DNA from: Bacillus sp. (in: firmicutes)
GTDB taxonomy: Bacteria > Bacillota > Clostridia > Lachnospirales > Lachnospiraceae
Direction: 5' to 3'
DNA: 36,136 bases
NCBI GenBank assembly: GCA_023666125.1
Contig: JAMPCN010000021.1
Span: forward strand, 1-36,136
The position numbers were made by a program, and so were the translations under genes. The notes under the pieces were generated by a model, which searched no databases, was not told the DNA's origin, and saw only the letters and a list, made by a program, of their open reading frames with translations. Below, piece by piece: positions 6,881 through 14,846 of the stretch. Within the stretch, counting starts at the first letter, position 1; every line of letters begins with the position of its first letter.

Positions 6881-7609
6881 ATGGGAAAAATGATTAGAAA
6901 TGTGGTATTTGCCTTATTGCTTTTGACTTTAGGCATTTCCACTGCTCTTTTGACATATCTGCATTTTTTTGCAGCGGATGACGAAGACCTTTCGGGGGAG
7001 TGGACTGCCGGTCTGGACATGACAGGTCAGGCCGCAGCCGCAGCTTTTGGCTGGTTACAGGATATAGAAGGCGTTTCCGTTTCTTTGGAGGATATGGAAT
7101 CCGGCATGCAGGATTTGACTATTATGGTCAATATAACTTTTGAACAGACGCAGCGTTCGCAGGGAACTTTTCAATCTAGTATTCTTCCGGAGAGTTATGC
7201 GGCCTGTCATCAGGCAGCCTATGAGGCGTTTGCCGCCACGTTTCGGGAACTTTTGGCTAAGAGACTGCAGATGGCGGGGTATACCGGCAGTATGGACGAG
7301 GCATCCATAGAGGCTCTTGTCAACGAGACTTTCGGGATGTCTACGGTTTCTTATTTGATGGAATATGGGCCTGCGCTGCTGCCTTCTTTGGAAGATTTGC
7401 GGGCCGGGTATGACGGCAACGGCGTTTATGAGGCGGCGGAGGGCATTCTGACCAGACAATTTGATAGTGGAAACTCTGTCATCACAAAAACGGAAGCCTA
7501 TATCCGAAAGGACTCTAATTTGATTTTGTCCGAGGAAATCAGCGCTGTTTCTTCCGGACTGTTTTCAGAAAATTATCCGATAGTATATACTTTAAAACAG
7601 CCGGAATGA
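6881..7609 (+). CDS. Unrecognised membrane-anchored or secreted protein
   Basis: A 242-residue protein with a hydrophobic N-terminal segment (about residues 6-30) after MGKMIRN, followed by an acidic start to the outer part. The segment could be an uncleaved anchor or a signal peptide. No lipobox Cys is present. The rest is a soluble, mildly acidic, probably helical domain, beginning with GEWTAGLDMTGQAAAA, which resembles the N-termini of secreted stress or lipocalin-like proteins only loosely. I do not recognise a family. GGGGGA (6870-6875) lies five bases before ATG 6881, and ATG 6890 is an alternative. It stops 15 bases before the carboxypeptidase gene, so a role at the cell envelope is plausible but not shown. 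Confidence 0.7.
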   Translation: MGKMIRNVVFALLLLTLGISTALLTYLHFFAADDEDLSGEWTAGLDMTGQAAAAAFGWLQDIEGVSVSLEDMESGMQDLTIMVNITFEQTQRSQGTFQSSILPESYAACHQAAYEAFAATFRELLAKRLQMAGYTGSMDEASIEALVNETFGMSTVSYLMEYGPALLPSLEDLRAGYDGNGVYEAAEGILTRQFDSGNSVITKTEAYIRKDSNLILSEEISAVSSGLFSENYPIVYTLKQPE

Positions 7610-7624
7610 GCAGGAGGGAAAGAT

Positions 7625-9085
7625 ATGAAAACAATGTTACAGAAAGTAAACGCCATTCTATTGTCCGTTACCCTGCTGTGTTCCATACTGCCAATCAGGG
7701 CGGACGCAAGTTATGAAATTCCCGGCGTCTGCCGGGTGCAGGCGGATATGGAAGAGGCATATACTGTAAAAACACTGGATTATGCCTATGATTACAATAC
7801 CTATCTTTCTTTGCGGGATATTGCCATGATTCTGAAAGATACGGATAAATCCTTTTCTTTGGAGATTACGGGTAATACCGTATCGTTGTACACAGAAAAT
7901 GACTATGAACCTGTGGGCGTGGAAAATATTGCCTGGGAAGATGATGAAAATCCGGATATTTCTTTGAGACGGAATGAATTTAAGGTAAACGAACAAACGG
8001 TATCTTATTATACAATGATTATGAAATTGCCGTCCGGCGATTACGATTGTTTCATGATGGCAGCGGATTTGGCGATGATTTTAAACGTGGGCATTGACGT
8101 TTCCGAGGCGGGGATTTGGCAGATTGACACGCAAAAGCCGTTCAGTGTTTTTCCTGATTCGTTAGAGCAGGCAGGTTATTTCGATGGGGTCAACAGCGTG
8201 CTGGTGGGAGATGCCACTACCGGAGAATTTTATTACAGATATCAGTCTGATACGCCCTATCCGATAGCCAGTACCTCTAAGCTTATGACCTGTCTTTTGG
8301 CTATGGATGCCATTGCAGCAGGACAGATTACCCTTGAAGAACAGGTTACGGTTTCCGAGGCGGTGCAGGCATTATCCGCTTCAAGTGATGGCGTGATTCC
8401 CTTAAAAGCCGGAGAACAGATTACCGTGCAGGAACTTCTGGTGGGCGCTCTTTTGCCGTCCAGCAACGAATGCGCCCTGTGTCTGGCGGAAACGATTGCC
8501 GGTTCGGAAGAAGCTTTTGTCCAAATGATGAACCAGAAAGCGAGGGAGCTGGGGCTTTCTCAGACAATTTTTTTCAACAGTAATGGACTGCCTTTTTATG
8601 AAGAGGATGTTATTCCCGCAAAGCGTCAAAACAGCATGAGCGCGGAAGATATGTTCCGTCTGGTATCTTATCTTTTAAAAGTTTATCCGCAGATTACGGA
8701 TATCACTTCGCTGGATAAGGCTGTTTTGGAATCGCTTGATCTTGAGGTACGCAATACCAATCCGCTTTTGCATAACCTGTCCGAAGTCACCGGCCTAAAA
8801 ACCGGAACGACAAACAGGGCCGGAGCCTGTCTGGTTACCTCTCTGGCCGTGGATGACGGAAATATGGGACACGATTTGGTCGTTGTTGTTCTGGGAACGG
8901 AAGATTCCATAGAGAGAGGCCGCGTTTCGGGTCTGCTGGCAAAATATGCCATGAATGCCTTTTATACGGGCATCGAAGAAGCGGGAGCCGAAACCGCCGG
9001 CCAGATTGATGGCAGCCTGCCCACACACGCCGAGGCGGCGGTGGATTGGGTTATTTGGAGGGCGAGGAAGACCTCTCAACAATAA
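7625..9085 (+). CDS. D-alanyl-D-alanine carboxypeptidase (S11 family) with N-terminal stalk-like domain
   Basis: A secreted penicillin-binding-type carboxypeptidase of 486 residues that would remove the terminal D-Ala from peptidoglycan side chains. All three active-site motifs are visible: Ser216-Thr-Ser-Lys219 (STSK), Ser279-Ser-Asn281 (SSN) and Lys392-Thr-Gly394 (KTGT). A signal peptide spans about residues 1-28, ending near RADAS. Residues 35-170 precede the enzyme domain and resemble a copper-amine-oxidase-type stalk domain (LSLRDIAMIL and a second AADLAMIL half), probably an envelope-binding module. The C-terminus ends soon after the catalytic domain and lacks the usual PBP5 tail and amphipathic anchor, so attachment to the membrane is uncertain. 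AGGAGGG (7612-7618) precedes ATG 7625. Confidence 0.9.
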   Translation: MKTMLQKVNAILLSVTLLCSILPIRADASYEIPGVCRVQADMEEAYTVKTLDYAYDYNTYLSLRDIAMILKDTDKSFSLEITGNTVSLYTENDYEPVGVENIAWEDDENPDISLRRNEFKVNEQTVSYYTMIMKLPSGDYDCFMMAADLAMILNVGIDVSEAGIWQIDTQKPFSVFPDSLEQAGYFDGVNSVLVGDATTGEFYYRYQSDTPYPIASTSKLMTCLLAMDAIAAGQITLEEQVTVSEAVQALSASSDGVIPLKAGEQITVQELLVGALLPSSNECALCLAETIAGSEEAFVQMMNQKARELGLSQTIFFNSNGLPFYEEDVIPAKRQNSMSAEDMFRLVSYLLKVYPQITDITSLDKAVLESLDLEVRNTNPLLHNLSEVTGLKTGTTNRAGACLVTSLAVDDGNMGHDLVVVVLGTEDSIERGRVSGLLAKYAMNAFYTGIEEAGAETAGQIDGSLPTHAEAAVDWVIWRARKTSQQ

Positions 9086-9110
9086 AAATTATTATTTATG
9101 CGCAAACCCC

Positions 9111-9139
9111 TTGCCATTTATCCCTAAATTGCGTATAAT
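9111..9139 (+). promoter_or_regulatory. Promoter of the AT-rich orphan gene
   Basis: TTGCCA (9111-9116) and a perfect TATAAT (9134-9139) are 17 bp apart. The start is expected near 9146, leaving a leader of about 50 bases. Confidence 0.7.
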
Positions 9140-9190
9140 AAAGCCGTATTAGAGATTTTGTTGTAAAAAAAGGTGTTTTACGAGGAGAGT

Positions 9191-9202
9191 ATGCTGGGAT
9201 GA
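9191..9202 (+). other. Three-codon upstream reading frame overlapping the orphan gene start
   Basis: ATG CTG GGA TGA begins 3 bases after the AGGAGAG (9183-9189) region and its stop overlaps ATG 9199 in an ATGA arrangement. The ribosome binding site is close to this start and some 11 bases from ATG 9199, so reinitiation could feed the main gene. It may also be chance. Confidence 0.3.
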
Positions 9203-9696
9203 GCTATCTTTTGTTTGGTTCTTTTAATGCATCACAGAATGAGAAGATATTAAAAGAATTAAACAGGTATATTAAAAGGGGAGATATTTATATTTGGTTT
9301 AATAAAGAAATAAATTTTAATAATGATATTCAGAGAATGCTGGAGGAGCAGAACTCAAACGGAAATATTCAGTTTTTAGTTACCTCGATGAATCAGCCCC
9401 ATAACAGTGATGATTTGCTTTTCCCTTTTAATAAGGTTAGGAAAGAGGTTTTATTTGCAGATAAAACGGGAGAGTATTATAGAATACATTGCAAATATAA
9501 TATAAACGCATTATTTAACGGCTTGTATATGATGAAAAAATTATATAATATGAAAGATTGGGAAATATTTGTTGTGGAGGGATATAACAATATTTTTCAA
9601 AAAACAGAATGTAATTTAGCCGGAATGCGAGAGGATTTACTGATGCAAATAGAGGATAAGATATCTATAGCCCCCCACATATACTGTATAAACTAA
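9199..9696 (+). CDS. Unrecognised AT-rich hypothetical protein
   Basis: A 165-residue soluble protein with no signal peptide, membrane helix or familiar motif. It is rich in Asn, Ile, Lys and Tyr and its DNA is clearly more AT-rich than neighbouring genes, which suggests recent acquisition. The order of short strands and helices (MSYLLFGSFN, GDIYIWFNKE, GNIQFLVTSM, DWEIFVVEGY) hints at an alpha/beta fold, perhaps nucleotide- or sugar-phosphate-related, but this is only an impression. It has its own consensus promoter and no terminator before the XRE gene. The start is ATG 9199; see the overlapping three-codon frame. Confidence 0.65.
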   Translation: MSYLLFGSFNASQNEKILKELNRYIKRGDIYIWFNKEINFNNDIQRMLEEQNSNGNIQFLVTSMNQPHNSDDLLFPFNKVRKEVLFADKTGEYYRIHCKYNINALFNGLYMMKKLYNMKDWEIFVVEGYNNIFQKTECNLAGMREDLLMQIEDKISIAPHIYCIN

Positions 9697-9792
9697 TGCC
9701 GGAAGCCCCAATTTAATGCCCGTCTTTTTTGTCTTTTTCTATATTTCCACAAATAGGTACTATATGTTCTTAAAATAAGATGTATATATGTG

Positions 9793-9821
9793 TTAATAAG
9801 TCGCGAGTATACGGGTATGAT
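9793..9821 (+). promoter_or_regulatory. Weak promoter candidate for the XRE regulator
   Basis: TTAATA (9793-9798) and TATGAT (9816-9821) are 17 bp apart. Both are imperfect. The 160-bp gap 9697-9856 otherwise shows only AT-rich sequence. Confidence 0.35.
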
Positions 9822-9856
9822 ATGTATATATTTATTCTTACTTTAGAGGTGAAATT

Positions 9857-10234
9857 ATGAAATCCGGAACAAATGGACACAAAGATGCCGCTTCTGCATA
9901 TAAAGAACATAATCCCCTGTATGTAGAAATGGGAAAGCGGCTTCGCATCTTCCGCATTAACTTAGATTATACGCAGGAGCAAATGGCTGAAATTTTAGAA
10001 ATAAGTCCGGCATACTATGGAAAAGTTGAGCGGGGGATTCATGGACTGTCGTTAGAGAAACTCGTACTTGCAAATAAGAAATTGGATATTGATATCAATT
10101 ATCTTTTGACGGGGAATAGAAAAGAGGAAGTCTCTTTTGTTGAAGTAATCAAAGAATGCCCCAGGGATAAGAGATACAACATGCAGCAACTGATAAAGTA
10201 TGCTATGAAATTGGCGAAAGGAAAAGATGAGTAA
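9857..10234 (+). CDS. XRE-family helix-turn-helix transcriptional regulator
   Basis: A 125-residue regulator. A Cro/CI-type helix-turn-helix spans about residues 25-87: MGKRLRIFRINLDYTQEQ, then MAEILEISPAYYGKVERG and a third-helix region ending in INYLLTG. The C-terminal 35 residues (EVIKECPRDKRYNMQQL onward) are helical and could mediate dimerisation. It carries no sensor or peptidase domain. AGAGGTG precedes ATG 9857 by a normal distance. A strong terminator follows directly. Its target is unknown; the AT-rich orphan gene upstream is one candidate because the two are adjacent in the same direction. Confidence 0.85.
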   Translation: MKSGTNGHKDAASAYKEHNPLYVEMGKRLRIFRINLDYTQEQMAEILEISPAYYGKVERGIHGLSLEKLVLANKKLDIDINYLLTGNRKEEVSFVEVIKECPRDKRYNMQQLIKYAMKLAKGKDE

Positions 10235-10250
10235 TATCTGTACAATCCTA

Positions 10251-10279
10251 AAAAAGACCGGCGCACCGCCGGTCTTTTT
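10251..10279. terminator. Bidirectional intrinsic terminator
   Basis: GACCGGCG (10256-10263) pairs with CGCCGGTC (10267-10274) around a CAC loop, flanked by five A (10251-10255) and five T (10275-10279). The symmetric A and T tracts let it end both the rightward XRE transcript and the leftward GH31 transcript. Confidence 0.92.
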
Positions 10280-10308
10280 CCAATCTCTCTTTTCCAACAA
10301 CCTCTCCC

Positions 10309-12645
10309 CTACAGACAAATCTCCATCTTTTCAGCGGATGGCGTCACAATCGTATCATTCCCGTCTTTTTGAAGCGATGCGCCTGTAGCCGAAATGCCGC
10401 TTACATTGATAAGGCGGATGGTATAAGGCTTTGTGGAAACGGTCTGTAAGAAGATTTTATTTCCCTGCTTTTTCGCGGAGATGGTAAAATCGCTTTCTCC
10501 GTCCATATTATAGATGACGGAGGAAACCTCCATACCCTCCTGCAAAGCATAGATTCTGACCTCGGCATTGTCCGCATAATCATAGTCGGGTCGGTCATCG
10601 CGCCCTAAGGCAATGATGCTGTTTTCTTTTACCATAAGAGGAAGATGCAGATAGTCGTATTCTTTTTCCACCCAGACGCCGCCTTCCATGGCTTCTCCTG
10701 TGAAAAAGTCTGTCCATATTCCCTTTGGCAGATAGAAAATACCTTTGCTTTCCTCATTGAAAATGGGAGCGACTAACAGATTGTCGCCTAACATATACTG
10801 TTTGTCCAGATAGCCGCAGTTTCTATCCTGCGTAAATTCCAAAACCATGCTGCGCATCGTCGGAATGCCCGAGCGGGAGGTGTCAAGCGCCGTCTTATAT
10901 AAATAAGGCATTAAGGATGCTTTTAACTTGGTAAAAGTTCTCACAACATCTACCGCCTCTTCGTCGTATAACCAGGGTACGCGGTAGGAATGGCTTCCGT
11001 GCAGACGGCTGTGGGAGGAAAGCAGGCCGAACGCCACCCAGCGTTTGTATACGTCTGCGGTGGAGGTGCTTTCAAAGCCGCCGATATCATGCGCCCAATA
11101 GCCAAAGCCCGACATTAGCAAAGATAGGCCGCCGCGCAGGCTTTCTTCCATGGATTCATAATCAGACCAGCAGTCGCCGCCCCAGTGTACGGGGAACTTC
11201 TGGCCGCCGACGGTCGCGGAACGCGCAAACAATACGGCGTCTTTTTTGCCGCGTTTTTTCTCTAACAGTTCATAAACGGTTTTATTATATAGATAGGTAT
11301 AAAAGTTATGCATCTTATCCGGGTCGGAACCGTCAAAGTAGACGCAGTTGACGGGAATCCTCTCGCCAAAGTCCGTCTTAAAGCAGTCCACACCCATATC
11401 AAGAAGGACTTCCAGCTTATCCTGATACCATTGGCAGGCGCCGGGATTGGTAAAGTCCACTAATGCCATGCCCGGCTGCCACATATCCCACTGCCATACG
11501 TCGCCGTTAGGACGTTTGATAAAATAGCCCTTTTCCATACCCTCTGCAAATAGTACGGATTCCTGTCCAATATAGGGGTTAATCCAGACGCAGATATTTA
11601 AGCCTTTGTCCTTTATCCGGCGAAGCATTCCCGCAGGGTCAGGGAAAACTTCCTCATCCCATACAAAATCGCTCCAGTGGAATCCTTTCATCCAGAAACA
11701 GTCGAAGTGGAATGTACGCAGCGGAATGTCTCGCTCTAACATGCCGTCGATAAAGCTCATAACGGTCTTTTCGTCGTAATTGGTCGTAAAGGAAGTGGAA
11801 AGCCACAGCCCGAACGTCCAGGGAGCGGGTAAGGACGGTTTTCCGGTCAAATCGGTATAGCGGGTCAGCGCTTCTTTCATGGTCGGGCCGTTAAAGAAGA
11901 AATAGTCAAGACTGCCGCCTTTGACGCTGAACGCCGCTTTTGTCACATTTTCCGTAGCAAACTCGAACGAAACCTTTTCGGGGTGGTTGACGAGAATGCC
12001 ATACCCTTTATTGGAAAGATAAAAGGGGATATTTTTATAAGACTGCTCGGTGCTTGTGCCGCCGTCTTCATTATAAATGTCTATACTCTGGCCGTTTTTG
12101 ACAAAGGGCGTAAAATGTTCGCCCGTGCCGTATAACAGCTCGCCTACGCCGATACTAAGCTGTTGGCGCATCCAGGTATCCTGCGTATCGCCGTCTAAGT
12201 CAAAGCAGTCGCCCGTCCAGTTTTCCTTCATCATGGCAAGGTCTTTCGCGCCGCTCTGGGTGATGGTTTTTCCGTCTCTGATATAGCGCATATACCAGCT
12301 TTTTTTACCGAGTTCCAGAGAAAGGGAGCCGCTTGTTACGGTCAGCGTATCCTCGGTTTCCGTTACCTGTAATGTCTGCGGGTTTTCCAGATGTAAATCA
12401 AAGACCGGACTTTTTGGAAGCGTTCCCATATAGTGGTCGGTTTGTACGCGGATGACGTCCGGCATCGGCGAAGTGATGCGGATGGTCAGATTTGCCCCGC
12501 CCAGCGTATCGCCGCGGTGGTTAATGGGATGCGTCGGCGCACACAGCGTCACTTCTTTTTCCCTGATAGTGGCATGGTAAATCTGCACAGGCGAAAAACA
12601 GCCTATGCCCTCTTTTAACAGCCAGCAGCCATAATGAAATTTCAT
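10309..12645 (-). CDS. yicI: GH31 alpha-xylosidase (YicI type)
   Basis: A 778-residue glycoside hydrolase that removes alpha-linked xylose from oligosaccharides. The nucleophile Asp425 lies in KTDFGERIP and the acid/base Asp491 in GGDCWSDYESM. The 66-residue gap equals that of E. coli YicI (416 and 482), and FGERIP is typical of alpha-xylosidases rather than alpha-glucosidases. No signal peptide, so it acts on imported sugars. GGAGG (minus strand, 12651-12655) lies five bases before the ATG whose last base is 12643, so this start is chosen over the in-frame ATG four codons upstream, which would overlap the ribosome binding site. It follows araC in the same direction and ends at a strong terminator. 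With the GH42 and GH3 enzymes it fits breakdown of xyloglucan fragments. Confidence 0.93.
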   Translation of the reverse strand: MKFHYGCWLLKEGIGCFSPVQIYHATIREKEVTLCAPTHPINHRGDTLGGANLTIRITSPMPDVIRVQTDHYMGTLPKSPVFDLHLENPQTLQVTETEDTLTVTSGSLSLELGKKSWYMRYIRDGKTITQSGAKDLAMMKENWTGDCFDLDGDTQDTWMRQQLSIGVGELLYGTGEHFTPFVKNGQSIDIYNEDGGTSTEQSYKNIPFYLSNKGYGILVNHPEKVSFEFATENVTKAAFSVKGGSLDYFFFNGPTMKEALTRYTDLTGKPSLPAPWTFGLWLSTSFTTNYDEKTVMSFIDGMLERDIPLRTFHFDCFWMKGFHWSDFVWDEEVFPDPAGMLRRIKDKGLNICVWINPYIGQESVLFAEGMEKGYFIKRPNGDVWQWDMWQPGMALVDFTNPGACQWYQDKLEVLLDMGVDCFKTDFGERIPVNCVYFDGSDPDKMHNFYTYLYNKTVYELLEKKRGKKDAVLFARSATVGGQKFPVHWGGDCWSDYESMEESLRGGLSLLMSGFGYWAHDIGGFESTSTADVYKRWVAFGLLSSHSRLHGSHSYRVPWLYDEEAVDVVRTFTKLKASLMPYLYKTALDTSRSGIPTMRSMVLEFTQDRNCGYLDKQYMLGDNLLVAPIFNEESKGIFYLPKGIWTDFFTGEAMEGGVWVEKEYDYLHLPLMVKENSIIALGRDDRPDYDYADNAEVRIYALQEGMEVSSVIYNMDGESDFTISAKKQGNKIFLQTVSTKPYTIRLINVSGISATGASLQKDGNDTIVTPSAEKMEICL

Positions 12646-13663
12646 GGTAACCTCCATTCCGAAAAAGCCTTGCTTTTTCTATAAGTTTTTCAATTTTAAG
12701 TCCGGGGGGGGGGCAGGGCGGCCGCCTCGCTATCCGGTATTGAGAAGGCGTCATTCGGTATCTGTGCTTGAATGCCCGCATGAAATTTTCGGGGTTTTCA
12801 TAGCCAACCGTATGACTGATTTGCGAAACGGTCATATCTGAATGCAGCAGGAAACTTTCCGCCTTTTGAAAACGGATTTTCCCAATCAGTTCGGAAAAAG
12901 TGCAGCCGAGCTGATTTTTCAGATATTTGGAACAATATGGCACGGTATAGTGGAGTTCTTCCGCTAATGCCGCGAGAGTAATCGTATTGTACTGCTCATA
13001 AATAAGCGTGAGAATCTTGCTGTTACGGTCGTTTTCCGGCGCGGTTCCCAAAACGTCTTTATAAGAACGGCTCAATGAGGTAAAGAGAAGCACCAGCATA
13101 CCGGTAAGCACTCTGTCCGTATAGTCGTCAACATTCGCCATTAAGTCTAACATTTTTATCATAATATTCTTAAATTCCCTGTTCTGTCCGGTGTGAAAGG
13201 TCAGATAGGTCTCCGAATCGTTACGGTAGAGGCTGTTCATCAGAAAACTTCCCAGACAGTCCTGTCCATGAAGAATGCTTGAGAAAACGCTTTCAAAAGC
13301 ATCCGGATGAATCAGGATGCAGATACAACTGCCGGCATCGTTTTCCGGCAGGGTGTGTTTAGCCGCCGGAGGCAGCATGTATAAATCTCCGGCGCAGAAA
13401 TATTTTGCGCTCTGATTAATCAGGTGGATTTCGTTTCCCGATAATATGTATACCATTTCAAAGAAATCGTGAGTATGTTCCGGATATAGGATATCCGGGT
13501 CTTGCAGGACAATGATATTGTGCCTGAATGCGCCGGTTGGCTGATAAGTATGCTGCATATGCTGCAATGCCTCATCCCATGTGACTGCGGGAGCGAAGCA
13601 TTCGGAAGCTTCCGCATCGGAACGGGCGTTTAACAGCAGTTGATTATTATTTTTATTTGTCAT
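12521..13663 (-). CDS. AraC-family regulator of the glycan locus
   Basis: An AraC-type regulator of 380 residues as read literally. An N-terminal cupin-like sensor domain contains HTHDFFEMVYILSG. The C-terminal DNA-binding domain (about residues 225-310) has both helix-turn-helix units, ending in the family signature GYENPENFMRAFKHRYRMTPSQYR. The tail after residue 312 (RRPPCPPPG onward) crosses a ten-C run and then reads through the start of the GH31 gene in another frame. It is not normal family sequence, so the true protein probably ends near 12680-12698 at about 320-330 residues. The ATG at 13661-13663 has only a weak ribosome binding site. Genes of this type commonly activate an adjacent sugar operon, here probably both the GH31 gene behind it and the divergent transporter operon. 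Confidence 0.88.
   Translation of the reverse strand: MTNKNNNQLLLNARSDAEASECFAPAVTWDEALQHMQHTYQPTGAFRHNIIVLQDPDILYPEHTHDFFEMVYILSGNEIHLINQSAKYFCAGDLYMLPPAAKHTLPENDAGSCICILIHPDAFESVFSSILHGQDCLGSFLMNSLYRNDSETYLTFHTGQNREFKNIMIKMLDLMANVDDYTDRVLTGMLVLLFTSLSRSYKDVLGTAPENDRNSKILTLIYEQYNTITLAALAEELHYTVPYCSKYLKNQLGCTFSELIGKIRFQKAESFLLHSDMTVSQISHTVGYENPENFMRAFKHRYRMTPSQYRIARRPPCPPPGLKIEKLIEKARLFRNGGYHEISLWLLAVKRGHRLFFACADLPCHYQGKRSDAVCADASH
12661..12679. repeat. Hairpin between araC and the GH31 gene
   Basis: GAAAAAGC (12661-12668) and GCTTTTTC (12672-12679) form a perfect 8-bp stem with a 3-base loop, ending just upstream of the GH31 ribosome binding site on the minus strand. There is no following U tract, so it may modulate translation or RNA stability rather than terminate. 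Confidence 0.45.
12704..12713 (-). repeat. Run of ten G (ten C in the coding strand) in the araC 3' end
   Basis: A mononucleotide run of ten falls in the last part of the araC frame, after the DNA-binding domain. With ten C the frame stays open to 12521, overlapping the start of the GH31 gene by 125 bases. With nine C it stops at 12679-12681, and with eight or eleven C at 12696-12698. Runs of this length slip readily, and they also cause sequencing errors. Confidence 0.85.
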
Positions 13664-13779
13664 TTTATACCGCTTTCAGAAAGAATCCCTTTACTACAAT
13701 TAATAAATCAATATAACATAACCAATATATCATGAAACTGCATAAAAGACAATCCGGATGTTAAAAAATGATAGTTTAT

Positions 13780-13832
13780 TTGCTTAATTTTTGCCATGCT
13801 CAACGGAAATTTATTCTGCTATAATTAAGCAA
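13780..13832. promoter_or_regulatory. Paired inverted-repeat operator candidate at the transporter promoter
   Basis: TTGCTTAATT (13780-13789) and AATTAAGCAA (13823-13832) are perfect inverted copies with centres 43 bp apart, about four helical turns. The right copy covers the last part of the -10 and the transcription start. The left copy is upstream of the start, so this is not an RNA hairpin. It suits a dimeric regulator holding a DNA loop, possibly the AraC protein encoded next door. Confidence 0.5.
13817..13825 (+). promoter_or_regulatory. Extended -10 promoter of the transporter operon
   Basis: TGC directly precedes TATAAT (13820-13825), making an extended -10. No good -35 stands 16-18 bp upstream (TTGCCA at 13791-13796 is 23 bp away). 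This suggests dependence on an activator. The start would be near 13832. Confidence 0.65.
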
Positions 13833-13896
13833 GATGCTAAGAAAAAACGAAAAAAGCATGGAAAAATTAGGCATTTTGACAGAAAGGGTGGGGGAT

Positions 13897-14835
13897 ATGG
13901 CCAAAAAGAATGCAAATGCGAATAAGGGTAAGCAGAAGATAAGCATACAGCTTTTATGGAAGCAGCGGTATTTGTTAATGATGTCGCTTCCGTTTGTCAT
14001 CTGGCTTATCATCTTCAAATACATACCGCTGTGGGGCTGGACGATGGCCTTTCAGGAGGTAAAGCCGGCAACGTTTGCCATTCCGATTTGGGAGAGGGCA
14101 TTCGCGGGATTCCAGAATTTTACCAAAGCCTTTAACGACAGGCTCTTTAAGCAGACCATGATTAATACCATCGGTATCAGTATTATTGATATCGGTCTTG
14201 GAACGCTCGTTGCCATTGCATTTGCAGTGCTTTTAAATGAAATGACGTTCATCAGGTTTAAGAAGCTGACACAGACAATCTCCTATCTGCCTCACTTCGT
14301 ATCATGGGTTATCATTGCAAGTATCGCGAAAAATATTTTCAATGACGGCGGTGTGATTGATACGCTGACAAACTCCAATTTACATTTAATGAGTACCAAC
14401 TCTATTCTGATATGGTTTGTTATCGTTATTATTAACTGTTGGAAAGAAATGGGCTGGAATGCCATTATCTATCTGTCTTCGATGGCGGGTATCGACCCGG
14501 GGCTTTATGAGGCGGCGAAGATGGATGGCGCAAACAGATGGCAGAGAATTTGGCACATTACGCTTCCGGGTATCCGTTCGACGATTATCGTACTCCTTAT
14601 TATGAATATCGGCGGTGCGTTAAATGTCGGTATGGAACGGCAGATGCTTCTTAGTAATCCGCTTGTACAGGATCATACAATGGTTCTTTCCTGGTTCTCT
14701 TATGAGAGAGGTATCGGAACGGGTGATTACGGTCTTGGTACTGCAATCGGTGTATTCCAGTCCGTAGTCGGTCTGGCGTTACTGTTGATTGCCAATAAGA
14801 TTGCCGGTATGGTCGGCGAAGATAAGCTGATTTAG
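13897..14835 (+). CDS. lplB: ABC sugar transporter permease (LplB type)
   Basis: An inner-membrane permease of about 312 residues with six predicted helices, the first beginning near RYLLMMSLPFVIWL. The ATPase-contact EAA loop is LYEAAKMDGANRWQRIWHI (about residues 203-222). It pairs with the next gene's product to form the channel for an oligosaccharide importer of the CUT1 family. The frame is open from ATG 13834, but that codon lies at the predicted transcription start. ATG 13897 follows AAAGGGTGGGGG and is chosen. Its 11-base gap to the second permease shows an operon. No ATP-binding subunit is encoded nearby, so a shared MsmX/MsmK-type ATPase from elsewhere is expected. Confidence 0.9.
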   Translation: MAKKNANANKGKQKISIQLLWKQRYLLMMSLPFVIWLIIFKYIPLWGWTMAFQEVKPATFAIPIWERAFAGFQNFTKAFNDRLFKQTMINTIGISIIDIGLGTLVAIAFAVLLNEMTFIRFKKLTQTISYLPHFVSWVIIASIAKNIFNDGGVIDTLTNSNLHLMSTNSILIWFVIVIINCWKEMGWNAIIYLSSMAGIDPGLYEAAKMDGANRWQRIWHITLPGIRSTIIVLLIMNIGGALNVGMERQMLLSNPLVQDHTMVLSWFSYERGIGTGDYGLGTAIGVFQSVVGLALLLIANKIAGMVGEDKLI

Positions 14836-14846
14836 GGGGTGCGGAT

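Noticed and set aside
13663-13678. Catabolite-repression (cre-like) site TGAAAGCGGTATAAAA on the minus strand at the araC start
   Set aside because: Only the left half fits the consensus well; the right half does not.
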